Shown here piece after piece: positions 42,489-51,169 of a DNA stretch of 64,000 nucleotides (position 1 is its first letter; each line of letters begins with the position of its first letter). Both the position numbers and the translations under genes were made by a program. The DNA comes from Roseicella sp. DB1501 (GTDB lineage Bacteria; Pseudomonadota; Alphaproteobacteria; Acetobacterales; Acetobacteraceae). The stretch spans positions 310,001-374,000 of the forward strand of contig NZ_JABFHG010000004.1 in the NCBI RefSeq assembly GCF_013112485.1, read 5' to 3'. Under the pieces are notes generated by a model that did no database searches, was not told the origin of the DNA, and saw nothing but the letters and a program-made list of their open reading frames with translations.

Positions 42489-43633
42489 CGCGTTCCTCCC
42501 GAGGAATCGAGAGGACGATGTGGCGTGGCGGAAGCATTGTGGACCGTAGGTCCGTTCTTGCGAAGCGGAGCTACCTTTGCGGAGTCTGCCGATTTGCCGG
42601 ACGCGAACTCATCCGCGACGTTTTCCACATCGCGCGCGCGCTCTTCAAAGTTAGATTCTTCGTTAGACTCTAAGTTAAGAGCGCAATTTCTGCTTTTCTC
42701 GTCGTGGGTTAAAGCAGATTTGGGTTCCCGATGGCACGATACTCGGGTTCCTGATGGCACGACATGGCCGGTTCCCGATAGCACGACGCGGTTCACAGCT
42801 TGTCCACACGACGCCGCCGGCTCGAACGCGAGCAGCGTCCGGCCGCCGATCTCAACCTCGATGAACAGCGTGTAGCCGGGCAGCGGCTGGCGGCGGATGA
42901 TGTCCCGCAGCTCAAAGGCGAAGCGCTTGAATGGCGATAGGCTGCCGGATTTCAGATGAAGATGGCGGAAGTCGAAGCGCCAGCCGTTGCGCTGGCGGCC
43001 GCCGTGTTTGCGCACCAGCCGGTAGAGCCAGCGGTCAAGCCCGCCGGTCAAACGGAAGTAGGCGCGGTCGATGGTCAGCACGAGGGCGTCATCGAGGACG
43101 GCGCGGTAGAACCAGTCCGGCACGATCAGTTCTATGCCGTCGGGCCTGCCGTTCTGATCCGTGCGCTCTTGCCACTCGTTGATCCAGGAGAAGCGATGAC
43201 GTCGGCCCTCGGCGGACTGTCGGATCGAGGTGGTGACGGTGGTCGATTGTAAGCGGTCGAGCGCGGCCTTGAGGCGCTGGTAGTCGCGAAGAGACGTGCC
43301 GCGGCCAATGAAGGTAAGGATTTCGTAGGGCGTCGCGGCCATCAGCCGCGAGGTGCGAAAGCCGGCGTCGCGCGCTTCCACGATCTGGCTCGCCGCCCAG
43401 ATCAGGATGTCGGCGTCCCAAATTGTGGCCATGCCATGATCGGGCACTGCTTCTACGCGGATCGCGATGTTGCCCGTGGCGAAGTCGATGGGCGCGACGC
43501 GATGCGTCTTTGCGAGGGAGAAAAAGGGATAGGCCATGAGATCCTGCGCATCTCGTGGCGCGAAGTCGCCGGGGATCGCCCGGAACAGATCAAGCTGCCC
43601 GCGCTCCGACGGATGCCGATGTCGCGCCACCAT
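42485..43633 (-). CDS. repA: Plasmid-type replication initiator protein RepA
   Basis: A 382-residue protein with the replication-initiator-A pattern: DLMAYPFFSLAKTHR, then TPYEILTFIGRGTSLRDYQRLKAAL and the central LDRWLYRLVRKHGG. It probably initiates autonomous replication of the excised element. The C-terminal 100 residues are low-complexity. With parA and parB-like genes nearby it gives this ICE a plasmid-like maintenance module. The start at 43633 begins MVARHRHPSERG. Confidence 0.88.
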   Translation of the reverse strand: MVARHRHPSERGQLDLFRAIPGDFAPRDAQDLMAYPFFSLAKTHRVAPIDFATGNIAIRVEAVPDHGMATIWDADILIWAASQIVEARDAGFRTSRLMAATPYEILTFIGRGTSLRDYQRLKAALDRLQSTTVTTSIRQSAEGRRHRFSWINEWQERTDQNGRPDGIELIVPDWFYRAVLDDALVLTIDRAYFRLTGGLDRWLYRLVRKHGGRQRNGWRFDFRHLHLKSGSLSPFKRFAFELRDIIRRQPLPGYTLFIEVEIGGRTLLAFEPAASCGQAVNRVVLSGTGHVVPSGTRVSCHREPKSALTHDEKSRNCALNLESNEESNFEERARDVENVADEFASGKSADSAKVAPLRKNGPTVHNASATPHRPLDSSGGTR

Positions 43634-43651
43634 TTGGAAAGCTGTCCGGGA

Positions 43652-43933
43652 TCAGCGTGTGGCGCGGCCGGGCTGCACGAGAGCAGACGGCGCGTGACGC
43701 TTCGCCGGCAGCACCTGTCCACGCGGATCGGAGGTCGAAGTGACGACGCCGCGTGCGGCCCAAGTTTCGAGATCGTCGACGGAATAAACGACGCGGCCGC
43801 CGAGCTTGCGATAAGCCGGTCCGGTCCCATAGGTCCGGTGCTTCTCGAGCGTCCGGGCGGAAAGACTGAGAAACTCGGCGGCTTCCTTGGTGCGCAGAAA
43901 GCGCGGCGGCAGAACGGCGGTATCGGGTCGCAT
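43652..43933 (-). CDS. Small helix-turn-helix (AlpA/MerR-like) DNA-binding protein
   Basis: A 93-residue protein with an excisionase-type winged HTH (FLRTKEAAEFLSLSARTLEK, then YRKLGGRVVYSVDDLETWA). Such proteins act as recombination directionality factors or as regulators of repA; the position 18 bp before repA supports the latter. I chose the ATG at 43933; the frame remains open to 43993. Confidence 0.8.
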   Translation of the reverse strand: MRPDTAVLPPRFLRTKEAAEFLSLSARTLEKHRTYGTGPAYRKLGGRVVYSVDDLETWAARGVVTSTSDPRGQVLPAKRHAPSALVQPGRATR

Positions 43934-44072
43934 GGATCGGGCCTCCGTGGGGGTGCGGGCGGCCGCTGCTTGGGAGCGGCCAACGACGGCCACGATGGCG
44001 GAGCGAAACCGGCGAGTTGCCGTGCGGACTTGGGGGTGTCAGAAATCCCACGCTGCGGCGAAGCGACGACGA

Positions 44073-44853
44073 TCAGCGTTTGGACCGATGGCGATGACGA
44101 AGCAGATCGCGATAGCCGCCTGCGATCATGGCGCGAGCATCACGCAATAGGGACATGACGGCGTAGCGCGACGAGGAGACTTGCCACTCGTCACGGGTAA
44201 TTCGGCCGATACGGAAGATGACTTCGGCGATCTCTTGTTGGGTAGCGCCGTCGCGTGCGCCATCGAAGGCTTGCAGCATCCGACGCGCCCGCGCTCGCTG
44301 CTGACGAGTTAGGCGTTTATCCGATGGAACGACGCGGCCCTGGAGTGCCGCCAGCAGGCGCTCGATGGCCTGCAGACGATCAAACCCTGTGACTCCAAGT
44401 GGCACGAGCGCGGCGAGCGGAGCGTCGGCCGGCGCGATGTCGAGACGCAGAACTTGCAAAGTTTGAGAATTGCCGAGGTCGTAAAGGCCGTGCGCGCCTT
44501 CTGCGTCGATATGCGAACTAATGCTTGGAAGGGTTGAACGATCGTCCCCGTCGCTTAACAGAACCTCCGGTGCGGATGCCAGGATAACGACACTCGTATC
44601 CTCTTGTGGCGACCAGAGAACGGGTGCGTCTGGCGGAGCTTGCAGAGGATCGACCGGGAAATCGCAAACCCCATCGCTGACGAATAGTGTCTGCAAAGGC
44701 GCGCGGGTCGACGTCGCCTCGCGTCACCGCCTCGAAGTCCTGATCATAGGACTCGTTACGGCGAAGCCATTCCCAGGCGAGGTGGGAGGCGGTCAAATCC
44801 TCGACGTGATCGTAACTTGTCGAGGCGCGCCATTGGGATGCATCTGGCGTCAA
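44073..44853 (-). pseudogene. DUF2285-family protein gene, frameshifted
   Basis: Two overlapping frames encode one protein. The N-terminal part (DASQWRASTSYDHVEDL... to WGLRFP) starts at a TTG at 44853 with GGGAGGAG just before it. The C-terminal part (VDPLQAPPDAPVLWSP... with the DUF2285 helices) continues in the next frame. Removing one C from a CCC run (plus-strand GGG at 44656-44658) joins RFP to VDPL and restores one frame of about 260 codons. The product is probably a DNA-associated regulator of the ICE. Either a real inactivating mutation or a sequencing error. Confidence 0.75.
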
Positions 44854-44971
44854 GCTCTCCTCCCATGAGTCTCGATCTAGCGACTTGTGGGGGAATTAGA
44901 CTTCCCGGCTGGGTTGTCTTTGGGAAGACCAGCTATCTGCAACGGGTGATGCCTCGGAGACATCACCTTGA

Positions 44972-45244
44972 CTAAGGACGCTGGCTTTCGCGCACCAGCT
45001 CCCGATAGCCGTGCTCGGTCATCCAATTTGCGCGCGCTAAGTGAGCCTGGTGGATGCGCTTGCATCGCGCGGGTTCGTGCTCAGGGTCCAGCCCGAACAG
45101 GATCTGAACTGCCTCGCGCCAATCGGCGCCGTCACGCGCCGAGTCGAGCAGCCGCAGGTAAAGGACCATGTGTTGGCGATCATAGGGAGTCAGCGTCTGA
45201 CTCGAAGGCGGCTCGTCCAGGAATTGCGCAGGCGATTGTCCCAT
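44972..45244 (-). CDS. Short DUF2285-family protein (90 aa)
   Basis: A 90-residue helical protein with the DUF2285 pattern (YDRQHMVLYLRLLDSARDGADW; ARCKRIHQAHLARANWMTEHGY). It corresponds to the C-terminal domain of the longer DUF2285 proteins. It lies between the frameshifted relative and an XRE regulator, all on the minus strand. Its role is unknown; a regulator of excision or transfer is possible from location. Confidence 0.8.
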   Translation of the reverse strand: MGQSPAQFLDEPPSSQTLTPYDRQHMVLYLRLLDSARDGADWREAVQILFGLDPEHEPARCKRIHQAHLARANWMTEHGYRELVRESQRP

Positions 45245-45348
45245 CTCGGCACCGTATCCGTTTTGTTAACTACCTTGATCCCTGTCATTGCGTCGCAGCA
45301 TGACGGGAACGAAAATAGTTGGGCGGATTTCGCTGCCTCAGAGAGACG

Positions 45349-45600
45349 CTATCGGCTTGATCGCTCGGTTCGCTCATTGAGGAGAAGCACACCTTCGCCC
45401 TTGTCCGTGGACAACAGGACGATTCCGGCGGCCTCAAGCGCCCTACGGATTTGATCGCGTGTGGACTCATACACGTCCAACCCGCTTTCGGATTCGAGAC
45501 GTTTGAGCGCGGTCAGTGATACCCGGGCCTCATCGGCAAGCGTTTCCTGTGTCCAACCCAGCAAGGCTCGCGCGGCCCGCGATTGTCGGGCGGTGATCAT
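45349..45600 (-). CDS. XRE-family helix-turn-helix regulator
   Basis: An 83-residue Cro/CI-type regulator. The HTH is in TQETLADEARVSLTALKRLES (about residues 17-37). The short tail continues as helix and strand. The ribosome site GGGAGG lies 5 bases before the ATG. A 15-bp palindrome overlaps the probable -10 (TATTAT) about 45 bases upstream, which suggests autorepression. It may be a switch for the ICE. Confidence 0.88.
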   Translation of the reverse strand: MITARQSRAARALLGWTQETLADEARVSLTALKRLESESGLDVYESTRDQIRRALEAAGIVLLSTDKGEGVLLLNERTERSSR

Positions 45601-45643
45601 GCATGATCACCTCCCACACCGACCTGCGCGCACGCCAAAACTA

Positions 45644-45658
45644 CGACTATAATAGTCG
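45644..45658 (-). promoter_or_regulatory. Palindromic operator at the XRE gene promoter
   Basis: CGACTATAATAGTCG is a 7-1-7 perfect palindrome in a GC-rich setting. On the minus strand its centre reads TATTAT, a likely -10 for the XRE gene starting at 45600. A regulator bound there would block RNA polymerase. Confidence 0.6.
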
Positions 45659-45792
45659 GACTTAGCCGTGCTGACCACCTATAACTAGGCAATCGAGGTC
45701 TGGGCAAGTCTTTCGTGGAGTGCCTGATTCGGCGTCATGACGCGGAAATGGGGCGAAGGCCCCCGGCCGGTCGGGCCGGGGGCCTCGGGGCG

Positions 45793-46083
45793 TCAGTCGC
45801 TCCGCCGCCCGTTGGGGCGGGACCAGATCAGCGAGTAGCCCTCGCCATCCTCGTCGTTGAAGAGATTGGCGTAGATCGGGGCGTTGAAGCTCGGATCGTC
45901 GAGCTTGAGGCCCAGATAGTCGCGGCCCTCGTTGGAGCGCTTCGACCAGGCGGCACCGATCTCGGCGCGACCGACCAGCACGCGGTGGCTGGGGGCGTTC
46001 TCGCCGGTGGCGCGGGTGTCGGGGACGATCCGCACGCCCTTGGCCTGGACGCTGAGGGTGACGATTTCGCCGGTGAAGCCCGC
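45793..46083 (-). pseudogene. DUF736 gene (second copy), 3' part split by the recombinase-trio element
   Basis: 97 codons including the stop, beginning AGFTGEIVTLSVQAKGVRIV and ending SLIWSRPNGRRSD, give most of a DUF736 protein with no start of its own. The codon before it is a TAA that belongs to the terminal inverted repeat of the inserted element. Its first 14 codons are at 52661-52702. Joined, they give a 110-residue DUF736 in frame. The gene has thus been disrupted by the element at 46084-52660. Confidence 0.85.
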
Positions 46084-46091
46084 TTAGGTCA
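46084..46091. repeat. Terminal inverted repeat, left
   Basis: TTAGGTCA, exact reverse complement of the right terminal repeat at 52653-52660, directly abutting the 3' part of the split DUF736 gene. Confidence 0.8.
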
Positions 46092-46145
46092 GCCGTCGAC
46101 TGTCATTCAGAGCGTAAGCTGTTGATCCGGCTTCGTCATTCGCTG

Positions 46146-46168
46146 AAGGACACTTTCGGGGTGTCCTT
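46146..46168. terminator. Hairpin after the passenger DUF736 gene
   Basis: AAGGACAC and GTGTCCTT form an 8-bp stem with a 7-base loop, about 55 bp after the stop of the DUF736 gene. On the plus strand it continues with TT; on the minus strand the tail is poor in T. It probably marks the end of the element's transcript. Confidence 0.45.
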
Positions 46169-46221
46169 TTGCCGGATCGCGGCGCCCCGAGGTGGAGCGC
46201 CGCGTCCGATGACTGGCCGCC

Positions 46222-46518
46222 TCAGCGCGACCAGATGAGGGCGTATCCGTCCTCGTTCTCGACGAGGCTCGCATAGATCGGAGCGGGGAAGCTCGGATCG
46301 TCGAGCTTGACGGAGTGATACTCCCGACCGGTCTCCTTGGCGGTCTTCTTCCAGCCGGCGCCGATCTCAATGGTGCCTGCCAGGGCGCGAAGGTCGGGCG
46401 ACTTCTCGCTTTCCTTCTCGGCGACGACGAGGCGGGCCTTGATGTTGAGGTTGAGCGTCTTGATCACTCCGGCGAAAGAGCCGTCTTCGTTGCGGGTGAA
46501 GGTGCCGATCTGAGCCAT
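46222..46518 (-). CDS. DUF736 protein, passenger of the recombinase-trio element
   Basis: A 98-residue intact DUF736 protein: [17 protein letters not shown], centre [20 protein letters not shown], end YALIWSR. AGGAG lies 7 bases before the ATG. It differs clearly from the split copy, so it was not made by local duplication at insertion. Its upstream region (46546-46570) resembles those of the split DUF736 gene and the DUF2493 gene. Carried inside the element, it may supply the function lost by the insertion. Confidence 0.92.
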   Translation of the reverse strand: MAQIGTFTRNEDGSFAGVIKTLNLNIKARLVVAEKESEKSPDLRALAGTIEIGAGWKKTAKETGREYHSVKLDDPSFPAPIYASLVENEDGYALIWSR

Positions 46519-46545
46519 TTGTCTTCTCCTTTGCTGTATCAGGTC

Positions 46546-46570
46546 GCGACCATCGCGGCCTTGATGGCGA
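46546..46570 (-). promoter_or_regulatory. Conserved upstream motif, copy 1
   Basis: The core CCATCGCGGCCTTGATGG is an imperfect palindrome (CCATC-N8-GATGG) 28 bp before the DUF736 start codon. Closely similar sequences lie 29 bp before the split DUF736 gene and 23 bp before the DUF2493 gene. It is probably an operator or shared leader of co-regulated ICE genes. Confidence 0.5.
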
Positions 46571-46966
46571 TCGGAGAACACCGGGCGACCGGCCCGCACC
46601 CGAAGGGCCGAAATGGAATGGAGGGCGGCGCGGGGCCGGGCTTCTTGGTTAGCGCGAGGAAGCCGCGCGCAGGCGTCAGCCGAGCACGGCGGGGAAGAAG
46701 GTCGGCATCGCGCTGTTGCGGGATCGAGGTCGGACTGCTTCGCAGGCGAACCCGGTGTGAGATACGCCAGCAAGAAAGGCCGCAATGGACGCACCTCAGG
46801 CAGCCTGATGGAGGAGAAGGCCCTGGCTCATGACGCCGCAATCCGGACGATGATGACATGCCGAGATCAGGCGCCGCGTTGCATCATGTCCCAGCCGCTC
46901 ACTGCGGCGATAAGAAAGGCGAGCCTCGCCACCTTGCTCCTGGGGGATCAGCTTATCGGCGCATCG
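46571..46966. other. Non-coding spacer between the DUF736 and DUF6262 genes
   Basis: About 400 bp with no frame that I trust on either strand. The DUF736-proximal part continues the similarity to the other leaders (GCACCCGAAGGG). The rest contains scattered GATAAG/CTTATC segments that could be recombinase binding sites. Nothing else is seen. Confidence 0.4.
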
Positions 46967-47479
46967 CTATGGGCCGCGTGGCATAGGTGGGAGTGTCACG
47001 GTATCAGCGTCGCGCGTATCACCATCTGGCGATCGCAGCAGCGTCGGGCGGCGGAGAGTGTCGACCTCCTTCGTCAACTGCGCGCTGCGGCGTTCGGCCC
47101 TGTCGGCGCGACGTTCCGCCTCGATGGCACGCCGCATGAGTCCGGCATTCTCGGTCGCGAGCTGTCGAATCTGCTGCTGCATATCTTCGATCACGCTACG
47201 CTGTTCGGTGATCTTGTCTTCGATGGTGATGATCCGGTCGGGCACGCGCTGCTGCTGGCGGGCTCGGATGAGCTCGTCGAGGATACCGCGGTGATTGGCG
47301 TAGATGGCATTGCGGCCGACGCCCGCCTCGCGGGCCAGTGCTGCGACGGTCAGGCGCGCGATAGCTGTGTTGGAGCACTGCCCGTCCCCTCGGACCAAGC
47401 GATCGAGCGCGGCGCGTAGCTTCTCGGATGTCGCCTCCATACGCCTGTCATGTGGGTTTGCGGTCGGCGGCTTGGCCAT
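46967..47479 (-). CDS. DUF6262-like/TnpC-like DNA-binding protein with coiled coil
   Basis: A 170-residue protein. The N-terminal TetR-like HTH (LTVAALAREAGVGRNAIYANH) is followed by a long coiled coil (about residues 85-150) and a charged tail. Such proteins are encoded after paired recombinases in Tn554-like modules and are thought to assist orientation or efficiency of transposition. Its start overlaps the end of the third recombinase gene by 32 bp; an ATG at 47440 would remove the overlap. Confidence 0.8.
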   Translation of the reverse strand: MAKPPTANPHDRRMEATSEKLRAALDRLVRGDGQCSNTAIARLTVAALAREAGVGRNAIYANHRGILDELIRARQQQRVPDRIITIEDKITEQRSVIEDMQQQIRQLATENAGLMRRAIEAERRADRAERRSAQLTKEVDTLRRPTLLRSPDGDTRDADTVTLPPMPRGP

Positions 47480-49340
47480 GGGGTTCCTCTGTGGTGGAAA
47501 GATCGGACAAGATGCGCTCGCACTCGGCGATACGCGTTTTGGCGAGAACAAGGCTCGCCTCGTCGAGTCGCTGGTCAGCAATCAGAGTGAGATTGCGCTC
47601 GAGGCGAGCCCGCCAGACGGGCCGGTGACGCTCAGTGACAGCGAAGTTCGCGCAGCTCACGCAGGTGCTCTCGGTGCGCCATAGCGGGTTCGGGCCGCGT
47701 TCGTCGCCCATACAGGCGGCGGTCTCGTGGCGATAGACGCAGTAGCCCCAATCGCAGACGCCGAGCCGCATGCCACTGTCCTCGATAAGGAAATCGACAT
47801 AGGCGGCAAGTTCGCCATCGCGGGTACGGCCCCGGAAGCGCGACCGCGATGACAACAGGCGTCCGGCCTTGCCGCCGAGGCGCGAGGTAGTGAGCAGTTC
47901 CTCGAGAGCGGATCGTGTCTCTTCGAGGGTTTGGGCATCCACGAGCTCGCCCAGATCGAAATCCGTGCCGACATAGGCGCTGTCGGTCATGATCCGGGTC
48001 ACGTGCCCGAAATGATGCTGGAGGGCGTGAAGGCCGGTGCGGTCACGTTTACCAACAAAGCGGGCGAAGGTCTTGCGGCCCTGATGCGTGGTCAGGTGCC
48101 AGGGCGAGCCGTCCTCCTTGCGGGGCAGATCGATGAAGGGAGCGAACCGCTCGTTCAGGCGGACGATGAGGGAACTGGCGGTTATGACCTCCGGGGCACG
48201 GCAGTCGACGATGCCGCTGCCGGCAAGGGAGAGCCAGAGTTCCGATCGCCCGGTCTCGGCGCGAAAAGGCTCCGACAGCCGATGCAGAATCTCGATGGCG
48301 CGCAGGACGGGTGGCGGCGCCGGCCACAGATGCGGGGTTCCGGCTTCATTGGCGGCGGTCTTGAATATCCGTCCACGGAGATAGGCAAAGACTTCGCTAC
48401 CATCGGCGGATGAGTGCTCTTCGATGCAGTTTGCCTCAAGCGTCAGAATCTCCGAGACCCGCGCGCCAACCAGATAAGCGATGGTGATGAAGCAAGCCTC
48501 ATGGATCCGGTTGATCAGCAGACGCAAATCCTTCGTCCGGGTCAGCGGTGCATGCCAGGGGGCCGCCTCGCCATCGATGGTAGAAAAGCGAAACGATGCG
48601 ACGAGATTGCGAACGGCCTGCCGGTGGGTGAAGAAGGAGCGGCCCTGATCATGCATACGGAACGGAACAGCCTGGTCGCGCAGCGCAATGACGTCATCGG
48701 CCGGCTGACCGATCAACCGGATTGCCGCCGAGACGAGTGGAACGGCGATGGCGTCCGGCGTGAAGGGCAAGCGGCGAACGGTGTGGGCGCTGAATCCGGA
48801 AAACCGGCTGGCACGCTCATCGCCAAAGGGATGCTCGGGCGGCGGGAACGCGAGCTTGGACCTCTGCTGATAGAGGGCGAGCAGAAGATTGGCGTAGTCA
48901 TGTCTGGTGCCGGGCCTGATTGGCGCGCCCGCATGCGTTCGTCGTGCGGCGACGTGATGCATGAAGCGCTCGGCAGCATCGCGATCCAGTTCGTCGAAAC
49001 CGTGCGTGGTCTGTTCGGTCATCCATCGGATCAGGACGCGAAGCTTGACCGCTGCCGTGACAAGCGACCGTGGCCGCGCCTGCCGACGGCCCGGCGGCGG
49101 ATCGACGTGAAGCGACCATATGAAGGCGCGGGCGTCCTGCAGCCAACGGTCCCATCTCTGGTCGGTGAAACGGCTGCCATCCGGGAGTTCGAAAGCCCAA
49201 TCGATGAGAAGTTGATGGGATCTTAGATCGGGTCTCGCACTGTCGAAATACCATTGAGGGTCGGTCCAAACCGACCGCGAAGACACGCCTTGTGGGGGAT
49301 CGCAACGGCTCAGGTTCTTCGTGCGTGCTGGCATGATCAT
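47448..49340 (-). CDS. Tyrosine recombinase 3 of the trio (630 aa)
   Basis: A 630-residue integrase-type protein. Catalytic residues are seen: Arg in VGARVSEILTLE, HxxR in THQGRKTFA, His in LQHHFGH and the likely nucleophile Tyr in TDSAYVG. The C-terminal 100 residues carry two Cys clusters (CDWGYC, CVSC) that may bind zinc. It starts at 49340, overlapping the stop of recombinase 2 (ATGA). Larger than classical integrases because of the added C-terminal domain. Confidence 0.88.
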   Translation of the reverse strand: MIMPARTKNLSRCDPPQGVSSRSVWTDPQWYFDSARPDLRSHQLLIDWAFELPDGSRFTDQRWDRWLQDARAFIWSLHVDPPPGRRQARPRSLVTAAVKLRVLIRWMTEQTTHGFDELDRDAAERFMHHVAARRTHAGAPIRPGTRHDYANLLLALYQQRSKLAFPPPEHPFGDERASRFSGFSAHTVRRLPFTPDAIAVPLVSAAIRLIGQPADDVIALRDQAVPFRMHDQGRSFFTHRQAVRNLVASFRFSTIDGEAAPWHAPLTRTKDLRLLINRIHEACFITIAYLVGARVSEILTLEANCIEEHSSADGSEVFAYLRGRIFKTAANEAGTPHLWPAPPPVLRAIEILHRLSEPFRAETGRSELWLSLAGSGIVDCRAPEVITASSLIVRLNERFAPFIDLPRKEDGSPWHLTTHQGRKTFARFVGKRDRTGLHALQHHFGHVTRIMTDSAYVGTDFDLGELVDAQTLEETRSALEELLTTSRLGGKAGRLLSSRSRFRGRTRDGELAAYVDFLIEDSGMRLGVCDWGYCVYRHETAACMGDERGPNPLWRTESTCVSCANFAVTERHRPVWRARLERNLTLIADQRLDEASLVLAKTRIAECERILSDLSTTEEPHGQAADRKPT

Positions 49341-51169
49341 TCCAGTTCCGGCAGGGCTGGCATGCTGGTGGCGAGGACACACGCCGCCTCATGCATATCC
49401 GTAGGGAAATCCGGCAGGATGTCCTGGGTGAGAATGCGCCATGACGGCGCGTATAGGAGGTTCCAGCGCCGCGGATCGAGCCGGTTGCGGGCCTGTTCGA
49501 ACCGATCGACGGCGGCAAGAATGCGGGCCAGATGCTCCGTGTCGACCGGGATGACCAGGCCGGGGCAAGCGAGGCATCCGCCGAAACGCGGGCACAGGCG
49601 CTCGGCACCGTCACGGCCGGGAGCGACAGGGGCGAGACAATCGTGGCCGAAGGGAACGGCGGCACGGGTCTCGCGGGATACTGGCGCCGGCTCGTTCCGG
49701 TCAGGCCCGCGCACCCAGGTGATCATCAGGTCTTGTAGGCGAGCAATCGTCTGACGCTGGAGGCGCGTGGTCTCCTCGCTCTTGAGATAGGTCTCGGTCG
49801 TTGCGGCACTGGCGTGGTTCAGAATTGATTGCGCCGCAAGAACGTCGCCTCCGGACGCACGGTAATGCTCGGTCGCGACGGTTCCACGAAACAGCGCGGG
49901 AGCAAAGCTCGCGATCGGCTCACGTGGCTTGTCGGAATAGGCGGCGTTCCACTCTTCGGTGCGGCGGTTGGCGCGATCCGTGAACCTCAGGATGGCCCGC
50001 CTGAGGACGGAATGTTCTATGACCTCGGTACGGCTGCGCAGCGAGCGGCGGACGGGTTCCTTATAGACGCTGCGCGTCAGGAAGAGTCGATCCTGCTCGC
50101 CGGGCGGCGCCGTGGCCACGATCGGTTCGGTCAAGGCCAGCATCATCTCGATCAGGTTCGGCGCGGCGTACCGCCGGCGCCGATCGAATGACCGTCGCTG
50201 CGCCTTCTGGAGCCGGGCACCGGTCTTGGCCTTGTTCCATTCGACAATCGTGCGATGTTCGTCGAGCGGGTGCGGAACGAGGCAGTTGCGGCGGATGTGG
50301 CGCAGCGGTTCCGGATTAGCGGCAGTCTGGATGGCGATCGCCAGGAAAAACGGAACGAGCGTGTCGGTGGTGATATGGAAATACTGCGCCATGGTGCGGT
50401 AGCCGCCCCAGAACCTCACGAGCGTGCTGGACCTGATCCCGTGTTCTTCGAGAGCGGCTCTGTCGGGCATGAGGCCGCCTTCGATCCGGCTGATCCGCCA
50501 TATCCATCGGTCGAGCCCTTGGCCGCGCAACGTCTTGGGCGGGAGCTCGGGACGCCGGATGACCTCCTGCCCATGTTGAAACCGCGCCCAGATCTCATCG
50601 ATCTCCTCATAGCAGGCGTGCAGGATCGCCTTGATCTGATCCGGAGGAAGCCGGCGCCGCGGTTGCTGGTGGGTCCTCCTGCCGGGAAACGGGTTCCAGG
50701 GAATCTCCAGGTCGCGCGCGAGCGCACCCGGTCGATTGCGCTGGCACCACATGAGCAAGGGTCGAAGGACATCGAAGGCGACGGCGTGCGCGCCGCGTGG
50801 CGCGCGAGATGCCCCTTCCTTCTTGAGCCAAAGCACATAACGGCCGAGGGCCGCTGTATCGAGATCGCCGGCCATCTCGATCATCCCGTCGCCAGCAACA
50901 AAGCGGACAAAGCGGCGGATCGCTCCCCAAGTCGTTCGGCGCGTGGCCGGTCTCTGGCCTGCGCCATACTCGCGGAAAGCGTCGACGAGAAGGCGGCGCA
51001 GATCGGCAGGCAGGCCGGATAACTGGTCGGGATCGAAACGCTGAGCGGCCTTGCCCCACCCGTCCGTGAAAATGATCGTGTCGCTGGGCAACGCAGATAC
51101 CGAGGTCTCCGGCTGCATAGACGCAACCGGAAGCCGGCGGTCTACCGAACTCCTCCTACGGCCGGCCAT
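49337..51169 (-). CDS. Tyrosine recombinase 2 of the trio (610 aa, TnpB-like)
   Basis: A 610-residue recombinase. The first Arg region is atypical (QTAANPEPLRHIRRNC), and the C-terminal catalytic part has LFRGTVATEHYRASGG, then SILNHASAATTETYL with the nucleophile Tyr. A Cys-rich tail (CPRFGGCLAC) follows. Tn554 TnpB is of similar length and layout. The ATG at 51169 lies 11 bases inside the recombinase 1 gene, so the three are translationally coupled. Confidence 0.85.
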   Translation of the reverse strand: MAGRRRSSVDRRLPVASMQPETSVSALPSDTIIFTDGWGKAAQRFDPDQLSGLPADLRRLLVDAFREYGAGQRPATRRTTWGAIRRFVRFVAGDGMIEMAGDLDTAALGRYVLWLKKEGASRAPRGAHAVAFDVLRPLLMWCQRNRPGALARDLEIPWNPFPGRRTHQQPRRRLPPDQIKAILHACYEEIDEIWARFQHGQEVIRRPELPPKTLRGQGLDRWIWRISRIEGGLMPDRAALEEHGIRSSTLVRFWGGYRTMAQYFHITTDTLVPFFLAIAIQTAANPEPLRHIRRNCLVPHPLDEHRTIVEWNKAKTGARLQKAQRRSFDRRRRYAAPNLIEMMLALTEPIVATAPPGEQDRLFLTRSVYKEPVRRSLRSRTEVIEHSVLRRAILRFTDRANRRTEEWNAAYSDKPREPIASFAPALFRGTVATEHYRASGGDVLAAQSILNHASAATTETYLKSEETTRLQRQTIARLQDLMITWVRGPDRNEPAPVSRETRAAVPFGHDCLAPVAPGRDGAERLCPRFGGCLACPGLVIPVDTEHLARILAAVDRFEQARNRLDPRRWNLLYAPSWRILTQDILPDFPTDMHEAACVLATSMPALPELE

